In this document: piece after piece, positions 25,040-34,872 of the stretch
How positions within the stretch are numbered: position 1 is the stretch's first letter
Layout: each line of letters begins with the position of its first letter
Origin: an uncultured Acidobacteriia bacterium
GTDB taxonomy: Bacteria; Acidobacteriota; Terriglobia; Bryobacterales; Bryobacteraceae
DNA: 64,000 bases
Reading direction: 5' to 3'
Assembly (NCBI GenBank): GCA_903851195.1
Contig: CAINNJ010000033.1
Location: 248,001 to 312,000, forward strand
Notes under the pieces: generated by a model
The model's database searches: none
What the model saw: only the letters and a program-made list of their open reading frames with translations
Told to the model about the DNA's origin: nothing
Program-made: the position numbers and the translations under genes

Positions 25040-28000
25040 ATGTTCAGACCTGCACTCGCGTCAGCCCTGTTGGCTTTTCTCAGTATTTCCGGACAACTGT
25101 ACGCGCAAGCCGTCTACGGTAACGTAGTCGGCTCAGTAACGGATGCCTCGGGTGCCGCGGTGCCCAACGCAAAAATCACCATCCGCGACATGGATCGTGA
25201 TGTTTCGAACGTCACCACGACGAACGACTCCGGCAACTACAGCCAACGTTATCTGATCGTCGGCCGATACCAGGTGCGCGCCGAGGCGGCGGGGTTCCAG
25301 ACCTCCGTTCAGGACAACGTGAATGTGTCTGTCGACGCCGAAACGAAGGTCGATTTCCGCATGAACGTCGGCGACCTGACGCAGACCGTGGAAGTGAGCG
25401 CGGAAGGCTCGCTGCTGAAAACGGAACGCAGCGATGTCGCGACGACTTACAGCCAGAAGCAGGTGCAGGAACTGCCGATGCTGAACCGGCGTTTCACCAA
25501 TTTTCAATTAACCACCCCGGGCGTGGCGCTCTGGCCCGTAAGCCTTACCGCAGCCCAGCCGGAAAACCCGCAGGGATCTTACCGGCTGCAGATGAACGGG
25601 CAGAGCTTCGCGGGCGTCTCGCACCTGCTGGACGGAACCGACAACCACGACGCCGTGCTCGGCTGGATCGTGATCAATCCGACGCTCGAATCCGTGACGG
25701 AAGCCAAGGTCACCACGGCCGATTACGACGCCGAATTCGGCACCGCGGCCGCGGCGGTGGTAAGCGCGCAGACCAAGTCCGGCACCAACCAGTTGCACGG
25801 CAGTGGCTTCGAATTTTTGCGCAACGATCATCTGATCGCGCGCAACCCGTTCACCCAGGCCAATCCCATCTTCGCGGGCAATGGCCGCCTGATTCCCGTG
25901 ACGCAGTGGAATCAGTTCGGCGGCTCGCTGGGCGGCGCGGTGAAGAAGAATAAGCTGTTCTATTTCGGCGATTACCAGGGAACCCGGCGCAATTCGGGCG
26001 GCTCGGTGCTGCTTCGAATCCCCTCACTGGCCGAACGGACCGGCGATCTGAGCGGTCTTGGTTTGCCGATTTTCGATCCCGCCAGCGGAGCCACTCCCGC
26101 CACCCGCCAGCAGTTCGCCGGCAACGTCATCCCCACCAGCCGGATCTCGCAGCCGACTCTGAATCTGCTCAAGCTGTTCCCGTCGCCCAATGCGCCCGCC
26201 AGCGCCGACCAGCCGAACTACTCCGGATCCGGCGCCGTGAAATTCAACGACGACGCCTTCAACACGCGTTCCGACTGGTACGCGACCGACAAGCTGCACG
26301 TTTTCGGGCGCTACAGTTTCGCCCGGTTCACCATCAGTTCGCCCGGAATTTACGGCGTTGCGGGCGGCCCCGGTTATGACCAGAGCGGCAGCACCAGCGC
26401 CTTCGCCGGAACTTCGAGTTCGCTCAATCACAGCATCGCGGCGGGCTTCGATTACGTGCTGCGCCCGAACCTCTTCACGGACTTCCGCTTCGGCTTCTTC
26501 CGTTATCAGGTGTTCGTGGTGCCGAACGGCCTCGACACCACGCCGGCCAAGGACGCCGGTATCCCCGGCCTGAACCTGGCGGACAGTTTCACGGGCGGCA
26601 TGCCGGCCTTCTTCATCAACGATTACGGCAATAACCTCTTCAAGTTCGGCTATGCGCTGGGCGTCAACGGCTGCAACTGCCCGCTGAATGAGAACGAGAA
26701 ACAAATTCAGTTCGTGAACAACTGGACGAGAATTCAGGGCAGCCACACGATAAAGTTCGGCACCGACATCCGCCAGGCTTACAATCTTCGCGTGCCGAGC
26801 GATCAGCATCGCGCGGGACAGTTGTCTTTCAACGCTGCGGGCACGCAGGGACCGGCGGGCGGCGGCTCCGGACTGGCGACTTTCCTGCTGGGCGACGTGC
26901 AACTCTTCCAGCGCTACGTCAGCAGTTCGCAGGACGCGCGGGAAACCCAGAACCGCTGGTTCTTCTTCGGCCAGGATACCTGGAAAGTGACCCAGAAGCT
27001 GACGCTGAATTACGGCCTTCGCTGGGAACTCTACCGTCCCCAGACCGTCAACGGCACAGGCCACGGCGGCTTCGTCGACCTCGGTACCGGAGAAGTCCTG
27101 GTAGCCGGAACGCAGGGCGTCGGTAACAACCTGAACGTGCAGGGTCCGCTGACCAACTTCGCGCCGCGCTTCGGCGTGGCTTACCAGGCGGACAGTAAGA
27201 CCGTGATCCGGGCCGGCTACGGGCGTGGCTATGATCTGGGCATCTTCGGATCGATCTTCGGCCACAACGTTACCCAGAATCTGCCCGTGCTCGGGATTCA
27301 GACTCTCGCCCCCGCCAATAACTTCGACACGGTATTTACCCTTACGCAGGGGCCGACCTCGTTCGACCCCGCGACGCTGCTCAACTCCCAGCCGAAAGGT
27401 CCGAACGGCTATCCGCTGCTGCCGAACGGCGTCACGCCGTTCGTGATCGCCAAGCGCCTTCGCCTGCCCACCATCGATTCCTGGAACCTCAGCGTGCAGC
27501 GCCAGCTCAGCTCCACGGTCTCACTGGAAGCCGCTTACGTCGGAAATCACGGTACTCACGTCTTCGCGGGCACGGGCGGCGATTACGACCCGAATCAGCC
27601 CACCATCGTCGGCTTCGGGACGCTTTCCGCCAACCAGCGGAAACCGTACTTCCAGAAGTTCGGCTGGAGCCAGAACCTGCGCTATTACGGCAGCGATTCC
27701 AGCAACAGCTACAACGGCCTCCAGGTCAAAGTGGAGAAGCGATTCTCCAACGGTCTGCAGGTGATGGGACACTACACCTGGTCGCGCGCCCTCGACTACT
27801 CCGGAACCTACTATCCGCAGGACCGGTCGCAGTCTTATGGTGTTTCCGACAACGGGCGCAATCACACGATTGTGGTGGCCTCGCTTTGGGAAGTGCCGGT
27901 CGGCAGAGGCCAGAAGTACTTCAAAAATATCTCGAAGCCGGTGGACTGGCTGATCGGCGGCTGGCACCTGAACGGCATCGAGACCTGGGCGACCGGGCTC

Positions 28001-28438
28001 CCGTTCACGCCGAGTTATCGCGACTGCAACAGCGACCGCGACACGGGTTTCTGCAAGCCGAGTATCGTAGGCGACTGGCATGCGTCCGACCCCAGCCAGT
28101 TCGGCTGGTTCAACACCGCCCCCACTCCGCTCGCCGCCAATGGCCAGATCAGCGGCGTCTGGCAGCGCCCACAGAAAGCGCAGTTCGGCAACGTCGGCCG
28201 CAACACCCTCTGGGGACCGCGGTTCACGCAGCTCGATCTTTCCTTCTTCAAGGATTTCGCGCTGAGCGAGAAAGCGAAACTCCAGTTCCGCGCCGAAAGC
28301 TTCAACTTCGCGAACCACACCAATCTGGGCCAGCCCAACGGCTGCGTGGATTGCCCCGGCGTGGCGGGCCGCATCTTCAATACAATCGCGAACTATGTGC
28401 CGAGGACCTGGCAGATGGCGGCGCGCGTTTCGTTCTGA
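25040..28438 (+). CDS. Oar-type TonB-dependent outer-membrane receptor
   Basis: 1132 residues. Signal peptide MFRPALASALLAFLSISGQLYAQ; then a carboxypeptidase-regulatory-like beta domain (GNVVGSVTDASGAAVPNAKITI to about residue 105); a plug domain with LPMLNRRFTNFQLTTPGV and a QMNGQSFAGVSHLLDGTDNHD segment; then a long beta barrel with many aromatic-ended strands and an LQFRAESFNFANHTNLGQPN segment near the end. No TonB box can be named with certainty. In Acidobacteriota these receptors take up large or scarce ligands, often sugars or peptides. It stands alone with its own promoter; the thiolase gene follows 50 bp later. Confidence 0.9.
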   Translation: MFRPALASALLAFLSISGQLYAQAVYGNVVGSVTDASGAAVPNAKITIRDMDRDVSNVTTTNDSGNYSQRYLIVGRYQVRAEAAGFQTSVQDNVNVSVDAETKVDFRMNVGDLTQTVEVSAEGSLLKTERSDVATTYSQKQVQELPMLNRRFTNFQLTTPGVALWPVSLTAAQPENPQGSYRLQMNGQSFAGVSHLLDGTDNHDAVLGWIVINPTLESVTEAKVTTADYDAEFGTAAAAVVSAQTKSGTNQLHGSGFEFLRNDHLIARNPFTQANPIFAGNGRLIPVTQWNQFGGSLGGAVKKNKLFYFGDYQGTRRNSGGSVLLRIPSLAERTGDLSGLGLPIFDPASGATPATRQQFAGNVIPTSRISQPTLNLLKLFPSPNAPASADQPNYSGSGAVKFNDDAFNTRSDWYATDKLHVFGRYSFARFTISSPGIYGVAGGPGYDQSGSTSAFAGTSSSLNHSIAAGFDYVLRPNLFTDFRFGFFRYQVFVVPNGLDTTPAKDAGIPGLNLADSFTGGMPAFFINDYGNNLFKFGYALGVNGCNCPLNENEKQIQFVNNWTRIQGSHTIKFGTDIRQAYNLRVPSDQHRAGQLSFNAAGTQGPAGGGSGLATFLLGDVQLFQRYVSSSQDARETQNRWFFFGQDTWKVTQKLTLNYGLRWELYRPQTVNGTGHGGFVDLGTGEVLVAGTQGVGNNLNVQGPLTNFAPRFGVAYQADSKTVIRAGYGRGYDLGIFGSIFGHNVTQNLPVLGIQTLAPANNFDTVFTLTQGPTSFDPATLLNSQPKGPNGYPLLPNGVTPFVIAKRLRLPTIDSWNLSVQRQLSSTVSLEAAYVGNHGTHVFAGTGGDYDPNQPTIVGFGTLSANQRKPYFQKFGWSQNLRYYGSDSSNSYNGLQVKVEKRFSNGLQVMGHYTWSRALDYSGTYYPQDRSQSYGVSDNGRNHTIVVASLWEVPVGRGQKYFKNISKPVDWLIGGWHLNGIETWATGLPFTPSYRDCNSDRDTGFCKPSIVGDWHASDPSQFGWFNTAPTPLAANGQISGVWQRPQKAQFGNVGRNTLWGPRFTQLDLSFFKDFALSEKAKLQFRAESFNFANHTNLGQPNGCVDCPGVAGRIFNTIANYVPRTWQMAARVSF

Positions 28439-28488
28439 CGCCCGGGAACGCCGCGCGTTTGTGTGCGAAAGTATTTCTGGAGTCTTAA

Positions 28489-29667
28489 ATGCCAGACGCA
28501 GTCATCGTCGATTGCCTTCGCACCCCCGTGGGAAAAGCCGGACGGGGCACGCTGCGAAATACCCGCCCGGATGACCTTGCCGCCACGGTCATCCGCGCGC
28601 TGCTCGAGAAATATCCGCAGGTCAACAAAGAAGAAATCGAGGACGTGATCCTCGGCTGTGCCATGCCGGAAGGCGAATCCGGCAGCAATATGGCGCGCGT
28701 GGCCGCCCTGCGCGCCGGTTTGCCGGTCACCACCACCGGGGTCACCATCAACCGCTTCTGCAGTTCCGGCCTGCAGGCCATCGCGATGGCTGCCGATCAG
28801 ATTCGCGCCGGCGGTGCGCATATTCTGCTGGCCGGAGGCGCGGAATCCATGAGCATGATTCCGATGGCCGGGAACAAGCCCGCGCCCAACCCGTGGTTCG
28901 TGGATAACCGGCCCGAGATCTACATGAATATGGGTCTCACCGCCGAGCAGGTGCAGCAGAAATACGGGGTATCGCGGGAAGATTCCGACGAGTTCTCTTA
29001 CCGCAGCCACCAGAATGCGCTGAAGGCGCAGGCGGAAGGCAAGTTCACCGATGAGATTGTGCCGGTGAGCGTGACCAATATTTCCCAGAACGGTTCCGCA
29101 AAACCCCACCACACCGAAACTCTGTTCGACAAAGACGAAGGCCCCCGGGCGGACACCTCCAAAGAGGCTCTGGCAAAACTGAAGCCGGTCTTCCACACCC
29201 AGGGTACGGTGACGGCCGGGAACTCCTCGCAGACCAGCGACGGCGCCGCCATCGCGCTCGTCATGTCGTCCACCCGCGCGCGGGAACTCGGCCTCACGCC
29301 GAAAGCGCGCTTCGTGAGCTTTGCCACGGGCGGGGTGCCGCCGGAAATCATGGGCATCGGCCCGGTGGTGGCCATCCCGAAAGCTCTGGCGCTCGCCGGG
29401 CTGAAGCTGGCTCACATCGGCGTGTTCGAGCTGAATGAAGCGTTCGCGGTGCAGGCGCTTTCGGTGATTCGCGTCGCTGGCATCAATCCGGAACTGGTCA
29501 ACGTGAATGGCGGCGCCATCGCGCTCGGTCATCCGCTGGGCTGCACCGGCGCGAAACTGACGGCCACGATCCTGCGCGAGATGGAACGCCGGGATCTTCG
29601 GTATGGAATGGTAACCATGTGCGTCGGCGGCGGTCAGGGCGCGGCCGGAATTTTTGAGAGGATCTGA
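28489..29667 (+). CDS. fadA: Thiolase (acetyl-CoA acyltransferase)
   Basis: 392 residues. The active site is complete: nucleophile C91 in INRFCSSGLQAIAMAA, the GGAIALGHPLGCTGAKL histidine and the VTMCVGGGQGAAGIFE cysteine. Thiolases cleave 3-ketoacyl-CoA to acetyl-CoA in beta-oxidation or condense acetyl-CoA in the other direction. The immediate neighbour is an acyl-CoA dehydrogenase, 3 bp downstream, which favours the degradative FadA role. The hydratase/hydroxyacyl dehydrogenase FadB that normally completes the pathway is not in the window. Confidence 0.92.
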   Translation: MPDAVIVDCLRTPVGKAGRGTLRNTRPDDLAATVIRALLEKYPQVNKEEIEDVILGCAMPEGESGSNMARVAALRAGLPVTTTGVTINRFCSSGLQAIAMAADQIRAGGAHILLAGGAESMSMIPMAGNKPAPNPWFVDNRPEIYMNMGLTAEQVQQKYGVSREDSDEFSYRSHQNALKAQAEGKFTDEIVPVSVTNISQNGSAKPHHTETLFDKDEGPRADTSKEALAKLKPVFHTQGTVTAGNSSQTSDGAAIALVMSSTRARELGLTPKARFVSFATGGVPPEIMGIGPVVAIPKALALAGLKLAHIGVFELNEAFAVQALSVIRVAGINPELVNVNGGAIALGHPLGCTGAKLTATILREMERRDLRYGMVTMCVGGGQGAAGIFERI

Positions 29668-29670
29668 ATA

Positions 29671-31464
29671 ATGGCAACATCGACGATTGACATCCCGGTC
29701 GCGACAAAACACTCAGGCGCGAAGCGCGTGGGCGGGTCGTTTCTGGTGGAAGAGCATCCGGCGCGGGAAGTATTTACGCCGGAAGATCTCACCGCGGAGC
29801 ATCGGGCCATCGGCCGCGCCGCGCGCGAATTTTTCGATAACGAAGTGGCCCCGAATGTGGAAGCGATCATCCACGGAGATCACGACCTGGCGATCCGGCT
29901 GCTTCGAAAGGCGGCATCGCTGGGCTTTGAGGCCATCCTGACGCCGGAGCAGTATGGCGGCATGGAACTGGACCTCTCCTCCTCCATGGTGGTGGCCGAA
30001 GAACTGGCGCGCGATGGCTCTTTCGCCGGCTGGCACGGCGCGCATGCCGGCATCGGCACCATGCCGCTGCTGTTGTTCGGCACCGAAGCCCAGAAGCAGA
30101 AGTACCTGCCGAGGCTTTCCACCGCAGAAATGGTAGCGGCCTACTGCCTCACCGAGCCCCATGCGGGATCCGATTCGCTCGCCGCGAAAACCCGCGCGGA
30201 CCTGACGCCGGATGGTAAACATTACGTCCTGAACGGCCAGAAGATGTGGATCACGAACGGCGGCCGGGCCGATCTCTTCACCATCTTCGCGAAGATCAAC
30301 GGCGAACAGTTCTCCGCGTTTCTGGTGGAGCGCGCCTTCCCGGGCGTGTCCAGCGGCAACGAAGAGAAGAAGATGGGCATCAAGGGCAGTTCCACCACGG
30401 CCGTCTTTCTCGACAATGTCCACGTGCCGGTGGAGAATCTGCTGGGCGAACCGGGCCGCGGCCACATCATCGCGTTCAATATCCTGAACCTGGGCCGGCT
30501 GAAACTCGGGCCGTCGTCGGTGGGCGGCTCGAAAAACGTGCTGAAGACTTGCCTCGCCTACGCGAAACAGCGCAAGGCCTTCGGGGTGGAAATCGCGAAA
30601 TTCGGCATGATCCGGCACAAGCTGGCGGAGATGGCGATTCGGACCTACGCGGCGGAAGCCATGTCCTACCGGGTGGAAGGTCTGATCAGCGGGCATCTGG
30701 AAGGCTTCTCCTGGCAGGAGCCGGATGCCGCCCGGCGCATGATGAAAGCCGTGGAGGAGTTCGCCGCGGAATGCTCCATGGTCAAGGTCTACGCGTCGGA
30801 AGTGCTCAGCTATGTCGTCGATGAGGGCGTGCAGATCCACGGCGGCTACGGTTACCACCAGGATTACGCGGTGGAGCGGGCCTATCGCGATTCGCGCATC
30901 AATCGCATTTTCGAAGGCACCAACGAGATCAACCGCCTGCTCACCACCGGCATGCTGCTGAAGCGCGCGCAGCAGGGGCGTCTCGGCATTGTGAAAGCGG
31001 CGAAGGGGTTGATGGACGAAGTTCTCGCCGGTCCTTCGCTGTCCCTCGACGACCAGAGCGAAGAGAAGCGTCTGGTGGCGAATGCGAAGAAGATCGCGCT
31101 GCTGCTGCTCGCCAGCGCGTTCGAAAAGTTCGGCACGGAGATGGAGAAGCAGCAGGAAGTGCTGGCCGGAATCGCCGACGTCCTGATGGAAACCTTCGGC
31201 ATGGAATCGGTGCTGCTGCGTGTGGAGAAAACGGGCAAGACCGAAGGCCAGGCCGTCGACATGTGCGCCGTGTTCCTGCGCGATGCCATGACCCGGATCG
31301 AAGGTTTCGCGCGGCCCCTGCTCGCGGCCTGCGCCGAAGGCGACGCGCTGCGGTCGAACATGGCCGTGCTTCGCCGGTTCGCCCGGTTCGAGCCGGTGAA
31401 CTCGATTGCGCTGCGGCAGAGGATTGCGGAACGGCTGATCGGCGCCGGCTATTACGTTGTCTGA
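29671..31464 (+). CDS. Acyl-CoA dehydrogenase, long (very-long-chain-like) form
   Basis: 597 residues, about 200 more than the usual 380-390. Residues ~35-420 are the standard flavoprotein: YCLTEPHAGSDSLAAKT, MWITNGGRADLFTIFAKI, and the catalytic region IFEGTNEINRLLTTGMLL, where the Glu is the expected base. The extra helical C-terminal part (~430-597) is as in VLCAD-type and similar bacterial enzymes, where it helps dimer or membrane contact. It makes trans-2-enoyl-CoA and passes electrons to ETF. It forms an operon with the thiolase. The stop overlaps the next gene by 8 bp. Confidence 0.92.
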   Translation: MATSTIDIPVATKHSGAKRVGGSFLVEEHPAREVFTPEDLTAEHRAIGRAAREFFDNEVAPNVEAIIHGDHDLAIRLLRKAASLGFEAILTPEQYGGMELDLSSSMVVAEELARDGSFAGWHGAHAGIGTMPLLLFGTEAQKQKYLPRLSTAEMVAAYCLTEPHAGSDSLAAKTRADLTPDGKHYVLNGQKMWITNGGRADLFTIFAKINGEQFSAFLVERAFPGVSSGNEEKKMGIKGSSTTAVFLDNVHVPVENLLGEPGRGHIIAFNILNLGRLKLGPSSVGGSKNVLKTCLAYAKQRKAFGVEIAKFGMIRHKLAEMAIRTYAAEAMSYRVEGLISGHLEGFSWQEPDAARRMMKAVEEFAAECSMVKVYASEVLSYVVDEGVQIHGGYGYHQDYAVERAYRDSRINRIFEGTNEINRLLTTGMLLKRAQQGRLGIVKAAKGLMDEVLAGPSLSLDDQSEEKRLVANAKKIALLLLASAFEKFGTEMEKQQEVLAGIADVLMETFGMESVLLRVEKTGKTEGQAVDMCAVFLRDAMTRIEGFARPLLAACAEGDALRSNMAVLRRFARFEPVNSIALRQRIAERLIGAGYYVV

Positions 31465-31915
31465 TCGCCCGAAAGTTGTCGTCGCGGTCGGGCTGCCGGG
31501 GTCGGGAAAATCGAGTTACTTCGCAAAGGTGGGGGCGCATCCGGTTTCGAGCGATGCGCTCCGCCTTCAACTGGTGGACGACGAAACCGACCAGACCATC
31601 AACGGGCGCGTGTTTGCGCTGGTGCGCCATCTGGTGACGCAGCGGCTCGAATTGCGAAGGCCGGTCACGTACGTGGATGCCACGAACCTCACCCGGCGGG
31701 AACGGCGAACTTATATCCGGATAGCCCGGCAGCACGCGTGCGCCGTCGAAGCGTTATGGTTCGATGTGCCGCTGGACGTTTGTAAGGCCCGAAACGCCGC
31801 GCGCGGCCGGAAAGTCCCGGCGTATGCCATGGACCAGATGGCCGCCCGCTTCGTGCCGCCTTCCGTGTCCGAGGGCTTCGAACGCGTGCTTAAAGCCGCG
31901 CAATCCCCTCTTTGA
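31457..31915 (+). CDS. P-loop kinase-like protein (polynucleotide-kinase type)
   Basis: 152 residues from a TTG start at 31457, overlapping the dehydrogenase stop by 8 bp; no other start keeps the Walker A. Seen: VVAVGLPGSGKSSYF (Walker A), SSDALRLQL, TYVDATNLTRRERRTYI and a basic lid (KARNAARGRKVP). This matches the AAA_33/T4 polynucleotide-kinase-like P-loop kinases, which phosphorylate RNA/DNA ends or small molecules. The actual substrate is unknown. The overlap with fatty-acid genes is probably positional. Confidence 0.8.
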   Translation: MSDRPKVVVAVGLPGSGKSSYFAKVGAHPVSSDALRLQLVDDETDQTINGRVFALVRHLVTQRLELRRPVTYVDATNLTRRERRTYIRIARQHACAVEALWFDVPLDVCKARNAARGRKVPAYAMDQMAARFVPPSVSEGFERVLKAAQSPL

Positions 31916-32957
31916 AAATTTCCGGCGGTGTCAGCAGGCTGAGCACGATGTAGCCGGACCGTTCGAAGTCGTAGAAATAACCCGGCTGCACCAGAACGTT
32001 GTGTTGCCGCAGCAACCGTTCCGCCGTCTCTTCTTCATCGATTACCGGCACGACCGCGTACCAGCCGGCCTCCACCCGCAGCGTGCGCGGCAGCAGTTCC
32101 AGATTGGCGCGGACCCGGTCGATGATCTGCCGCTGCACCGGCTCCCGCAAGGCAAGCAGCGCGGACAGCGCCAATTGTACCGGCGTTCCCAGCGACAGAT
32201 AGGTGTCGGCAATGATCTCGAGTTCCGGCACCGGCTTCCGGAGAAGCATCCACGCCAGCTTCATCTGCGGCAGGCCCACCAGTTTGGAAAGGCCGTTCAG
32301 CGTGAAATCGGCCACGCCGCGCAGCGAGAGCACGGCGTCGGGCGCGGGGTCGAGCCGATAATCCCCGAACACTTCATCGGAAAGGATGGCGATGTCATGC
32401 CGGTCGCACAGTGCGCGAAGCTGTTCGAGTTCGCCCCGATGGATGAAGTGCCCGGTCGGATTATTCGGATTCACCAGCACGAGGGCGCGGGTGCGCGGTG
32501 TAATCGCTTGTTCCAAAGCGTGAAAATCGAGATACCAGCCGTGGTCGTAGAACAGGCCGTAGTGCCGCACGGACACGGATTCGAGCGCGGCCAGATATTC
32601 GAACAGTGGATAAGACGGCCGGGGCACCAGAACTTCGTCGCCGGGGTCGCACAACAGCTTGAAGATCCAGGAATACGCTTCGCTCGTGCTGGCCGTCAGG
32701 ACGACACGATCCACCGGCGTCTCGTAAGCTTCCGCGATCTTCTCCCGCGCGGACGGCAGGCCGAAGGGCTCCGGTTCGTAGCGCACCGCGCGCTCGTCCG
32801 CCAAAGCGTCGACAAAAGGCGGATATATGATGCCGGCCCGGGTGGGATTCGATTCCGTCAGGTCCAGAACCGAAATCCCGGCCGCGCGTTTCGCGGTCAG
32901 GATTCTCGTCAGTTCGTTCGGGTGCGACTCGCTCGGAAGCCGTTTCGAGAACCTCAT
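31890..32957 (-). CDS. Class I/II PLP-dependent aminotransferase
   Basis: 355 residues from ATG 32957 (minus strand), whose ATGA overlaps the upstream stop. Fold type I features: LDLTESNPTRAGI, the TASTSEAYSWIFKLLCDPGDEVLVP cofactor segment, VNPNNPTGHF, SDEVFGDYRLDP, then NGLSKLVGLPQMKLAW, where the Lys after Ser binds PLP. The substrate is not readable; relatives use aromatic amino acids, alanine or aspartate. The first ~29 residues of the longer frame are rejected because they lie inside the upstream gene. It overlaps the kinase gene at their convergent 3' ends by 26 bp. Confidence 0.88.
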   Translation of the reverse strand: MRFSKRLPSESHPNELTRILTAKRAAGISVLDLTESNPTRAGIIYPPFVDALADERAVRYEPEPFGLPSAREKIAEAYETPVDRVVLTASTSEAYSWIFKLLCDPGDEVLVPRPSYPLFEYLAALESVSVRHYGLFYDHGWYLDFHALEQAITPRTRALVLVNPNNPTGHFIHRGELEQLRALCDRHDIAILSDEVFGDYRLDPAPDAVLSLRGVADFTLNGLSKLVGLPQMKLAWMLLRKPVPELEIIADTYLSLGTPVQLALSALLALREPVQRQIIDRVRANLELLPRTLRVEAGWYAVVPVIDEEETAERLLRQHNVLVQPGYFYDFERSGYIVLSLLTPPEIFKEGIARL

Positions 32958-33319
32958 TCCGCGACAAAGTCTCCGGACGGAATCCGGCTGTGCAGCGGAG
33001 GCTGCCCGTTGTATTGATAAATCCAGGTCAACTCGCCGGAACACTGGCCGGTGCTCACCTGGACCCGCACGCGTGTGTAGTCGCTGCCTTCATAATCGTC
33101 GAAGAAGGCGAGAAGCGGGGCAGCGTCGGTCAGTCGATACACCTCCCCGTGCACTTCGCCGTCGGGTTCCGGACGGTATCCGGGATAGCTGCCGAGTCCG
33201 AAGATCGAGCCGCGAACCGTCGCCGGGCCTACTAACTGTGCTTCCGTGCGCAGTTGAACGGCATGGCGATTTTCGAACGCGCTGCGCAACGTTCCGTAGA
33301 CGAACAGATAATCGATCAC
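32954..33319 (-). CDS. Gamma-glutamylcyclotransferase-like protein
   Basis: 121 residues. The family start MIDYLFVYGTLRSAFENRHA is diagnostic (YGTLR binds the glutamyl group), followed by GPATVRGSIFGLGSYPGYRP, a GEVHGEVYRL strand and FFDDYEGSDYTRVRV, where the Glu of DDYEG is the expected catalytic residue. These enzymes cyclise gamma-glutamyl amines to 5-oxoproline, or act as AIG2-like proteins of unknown substrate. It is translationally coupled (4-bp overlap) to the aminotransferase, suggesting joint amino-acid metabolism. Confidence 0.87.
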   Translation of the reverse strand: MIDYLFVYGTLRSAFENRHAVQLRTEAQLVGPATVRGSIFGLGSYPGYRPEPDGEVHGEVYRLTDAAPLLAFFDDYEGSDYTRVRVQVSTGQCSGELTWIYQYNGQPPLHSRIPSGDFVAE

Positions 33320-33337
33320 TCTGGCTTATAGTAATGC

Positions 33338-33520
33338 GTGATGACTGACTGGATCGCACTCGCCCGCGCGCGAGGTCTCGACATTCCCGAGCAGGCCGTG
33401 GAACGAATCGCCCCCTCGCTCGCTTCGCTGGAAGAAGGCTTCCGGCCGCTGTTGGCAAAGCTGGAGTTTTCCGGCGAACCGGCCATCACACTTTCCGAAA
33501 GCGCGGTGCTCGCCAAATGA
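33338..33520 (+). CDS. AtzG-like (GatC-like) small amidase partner
   Basis: 60 residues: MTDWIALARARGLDIPEQAVERI then a second helix with SLEEGFRPLLAKLEF. The helix-loop-helix with LDIP and its place directly before an amidase, with a 4-bp ATGA overlap, match the DUF4089/AtzG group, small GatC-like subunits that stabilise the AtzE amidase. A second ATG is at codon 2. The role is inferred by analogy with AtzG-AtzE and GatC-GatA. Confidence 0.72.
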   Translation: MMTDWIALARARGLDIPEQAVERIAPSLASLEEGFRPLLAKLEFSGEPAITLSESAVLAK

Positions 33521-34872
33521 ATATCGAACAGGCCGCGGCGAAACTGCGGGCGCGGGAAATCTCCGCCGTCGAACTGGCGCGGGAATCACTCCGGATTATC
33601 GGTGAACTGCAGCCGAAGCTGAACGCGTTTATCACCGTTACGAGTGAACTGGCGCTCGAACAGGCGAAGCGCGCCGATGAGGAACTCGCGCGCGGCGTGG
33701 ATCGCGGTCCGCTCCACGGCATTCCCTACGCCCTGAAGGACGTGTTCAGCACACGCGGAATCCGCACCACGCTGGGCTCGAAGATCTTTGCCGATCACGT
33801 GCCGGAGAGCGACTGTGCGGTCTACGAAAAGCTGACGGCCGCCGGCGCCGTCCTGATGGGCAAGACCGGCATGCAGGAATTCGCCTACGGGATTACCTGC
33901 AACAACCCGCATTTCGGCCCCATTCGCAATCCGCACGACCCCGAGCGCATTCCGGGCGGTTCGAGCGGCGGCTCCGGCGTGGCGGTGGCGGCGGGCATGG
34001 TGTTCTTTGCCATGGGGAGCGACACCGGCGGCTCCATCCGGAATCCGGCGGCCTATTGCGGTTGCGTGGGGCTCAAGCCAACCTCGGGCCGGGTCAGCCG
34101 GTTCGGCGTGTTGCCGCTCGATTTCAGCCTGGACCACATGGGACCGCTGACCCGTACCGCGCGCGATGCCGGGCTGGTGCTGAATGCGCTTGCCGGACAC
34201 GACGAACGGGATGACACCTCCTCCCGGCAGCCCGTCGCCGACTACGCCGGGAGCGGGGGTTCTCTGGCGGGCCGGCGCATCGGCATCCCCGAAAACTTCT
34301 TTCAGGACAGGCTGTCGCCGGAAGTGGCTGCGGCGTTTCAGGCGGCGGTTGCCCGGGCAGAGTCGGCCGGAGCGAAACTGGTGCGGTTCCGGACGCCCGA
34401 CCCCGCGGAGATCAATCTCGTCAGCCGGGTGATTCTGATGTCGGAGGCGTCCGCTCTGATGGAACCGTACCTCCACCGGCGGGACGACTTCGGAGCGGAC
34501 GTGCTCGCCCTGTTCGATCAGGGCCGCCTTCTGTCCGCTACGGATTACGTCAACGCCCAGCGGTTGCGGCGGGTGATGCAGAAAGAGTGGAGCAAGGTAT
34601 GGGATTCCGTGGACTGCCTCTTCACTCCCACGGCGCCCATCGTCGCGCCACGTATCGGTGAAAGCCATGTGGAGATTGCGGGTGCCCCGGAGGATGTGCG
34701 CCTGGCTTCCACCAGATTCGTTCGCGCCTTCAATGTGCTGGGCTGGCCGGCAATCTCAATTCCTCTGCCTTCGGCCGGATTGCCGATCGGGTTGCAGATT
34801 GTCGGTGCGCCTTTTGCCGAAACCGAAGTGCTGTGGTTCGGGGGAGCCATGGAAGCTTTGCCGTCCCTATGA
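33517..34872 (+). CDS. Amidase-signature hydrolase (AtzE/GatA-like)
   Basis: 451 residues. The Ser-cisSer-Lys triad is intact: K74 (PYALKDVFSTRG), S149 (PGGSSGGSGVAVAAG) and nucleophile S173 (GSDTGGSIRNPAA), with the usual spacing. It hydrolyses an amide; the pairing with an AtzG-like small subunit suggests 1-carboxybiuret- or urea-type substrates, or a general amide, but this is inference. It is not a GatCAB subunit since no gatB is nearby and the partner is AtzG-like. The C terminus matches family length. Confidence 0.88.
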   Translation: MNIEQAAAKLRAREISAVELARESLRIIGELQPKLNAFITVTSELALEQAKRADEELARGVDRGPLHGIPYALKDVFSTRGIRTTLGSKIFADHVPESDCAVYEKLTAAGAVLMGKTGMQEFAYGITCNNPHFGPIRNPHDPERIPGGSSGGSGVAVAAGMVFFAMGSDTGGSIRNPAAYCGCVGLKPTSGRVSRFGVLPLDFSLDHMGPLTRTARDAGLVLNALAGHDERDDTSSRQPVADYAGSGGSLAGRRIGIPENFFQDRLSPEVAAAFQAAVARAESAGAKLVRFRTPDPAEINLVSRVILMSEASALMEPYLHRRDDFGADVLALFDQGRLLSATDYVNAQRLRRVMQKEWSKVWDSVDCLFTPTAPIVAPRIGESHVEIAGAPEDVRLASTRFVRAFNVLGWPAISIPLPSAGLPIGLQIVGAPFAETEVLWFGGAMEALPSL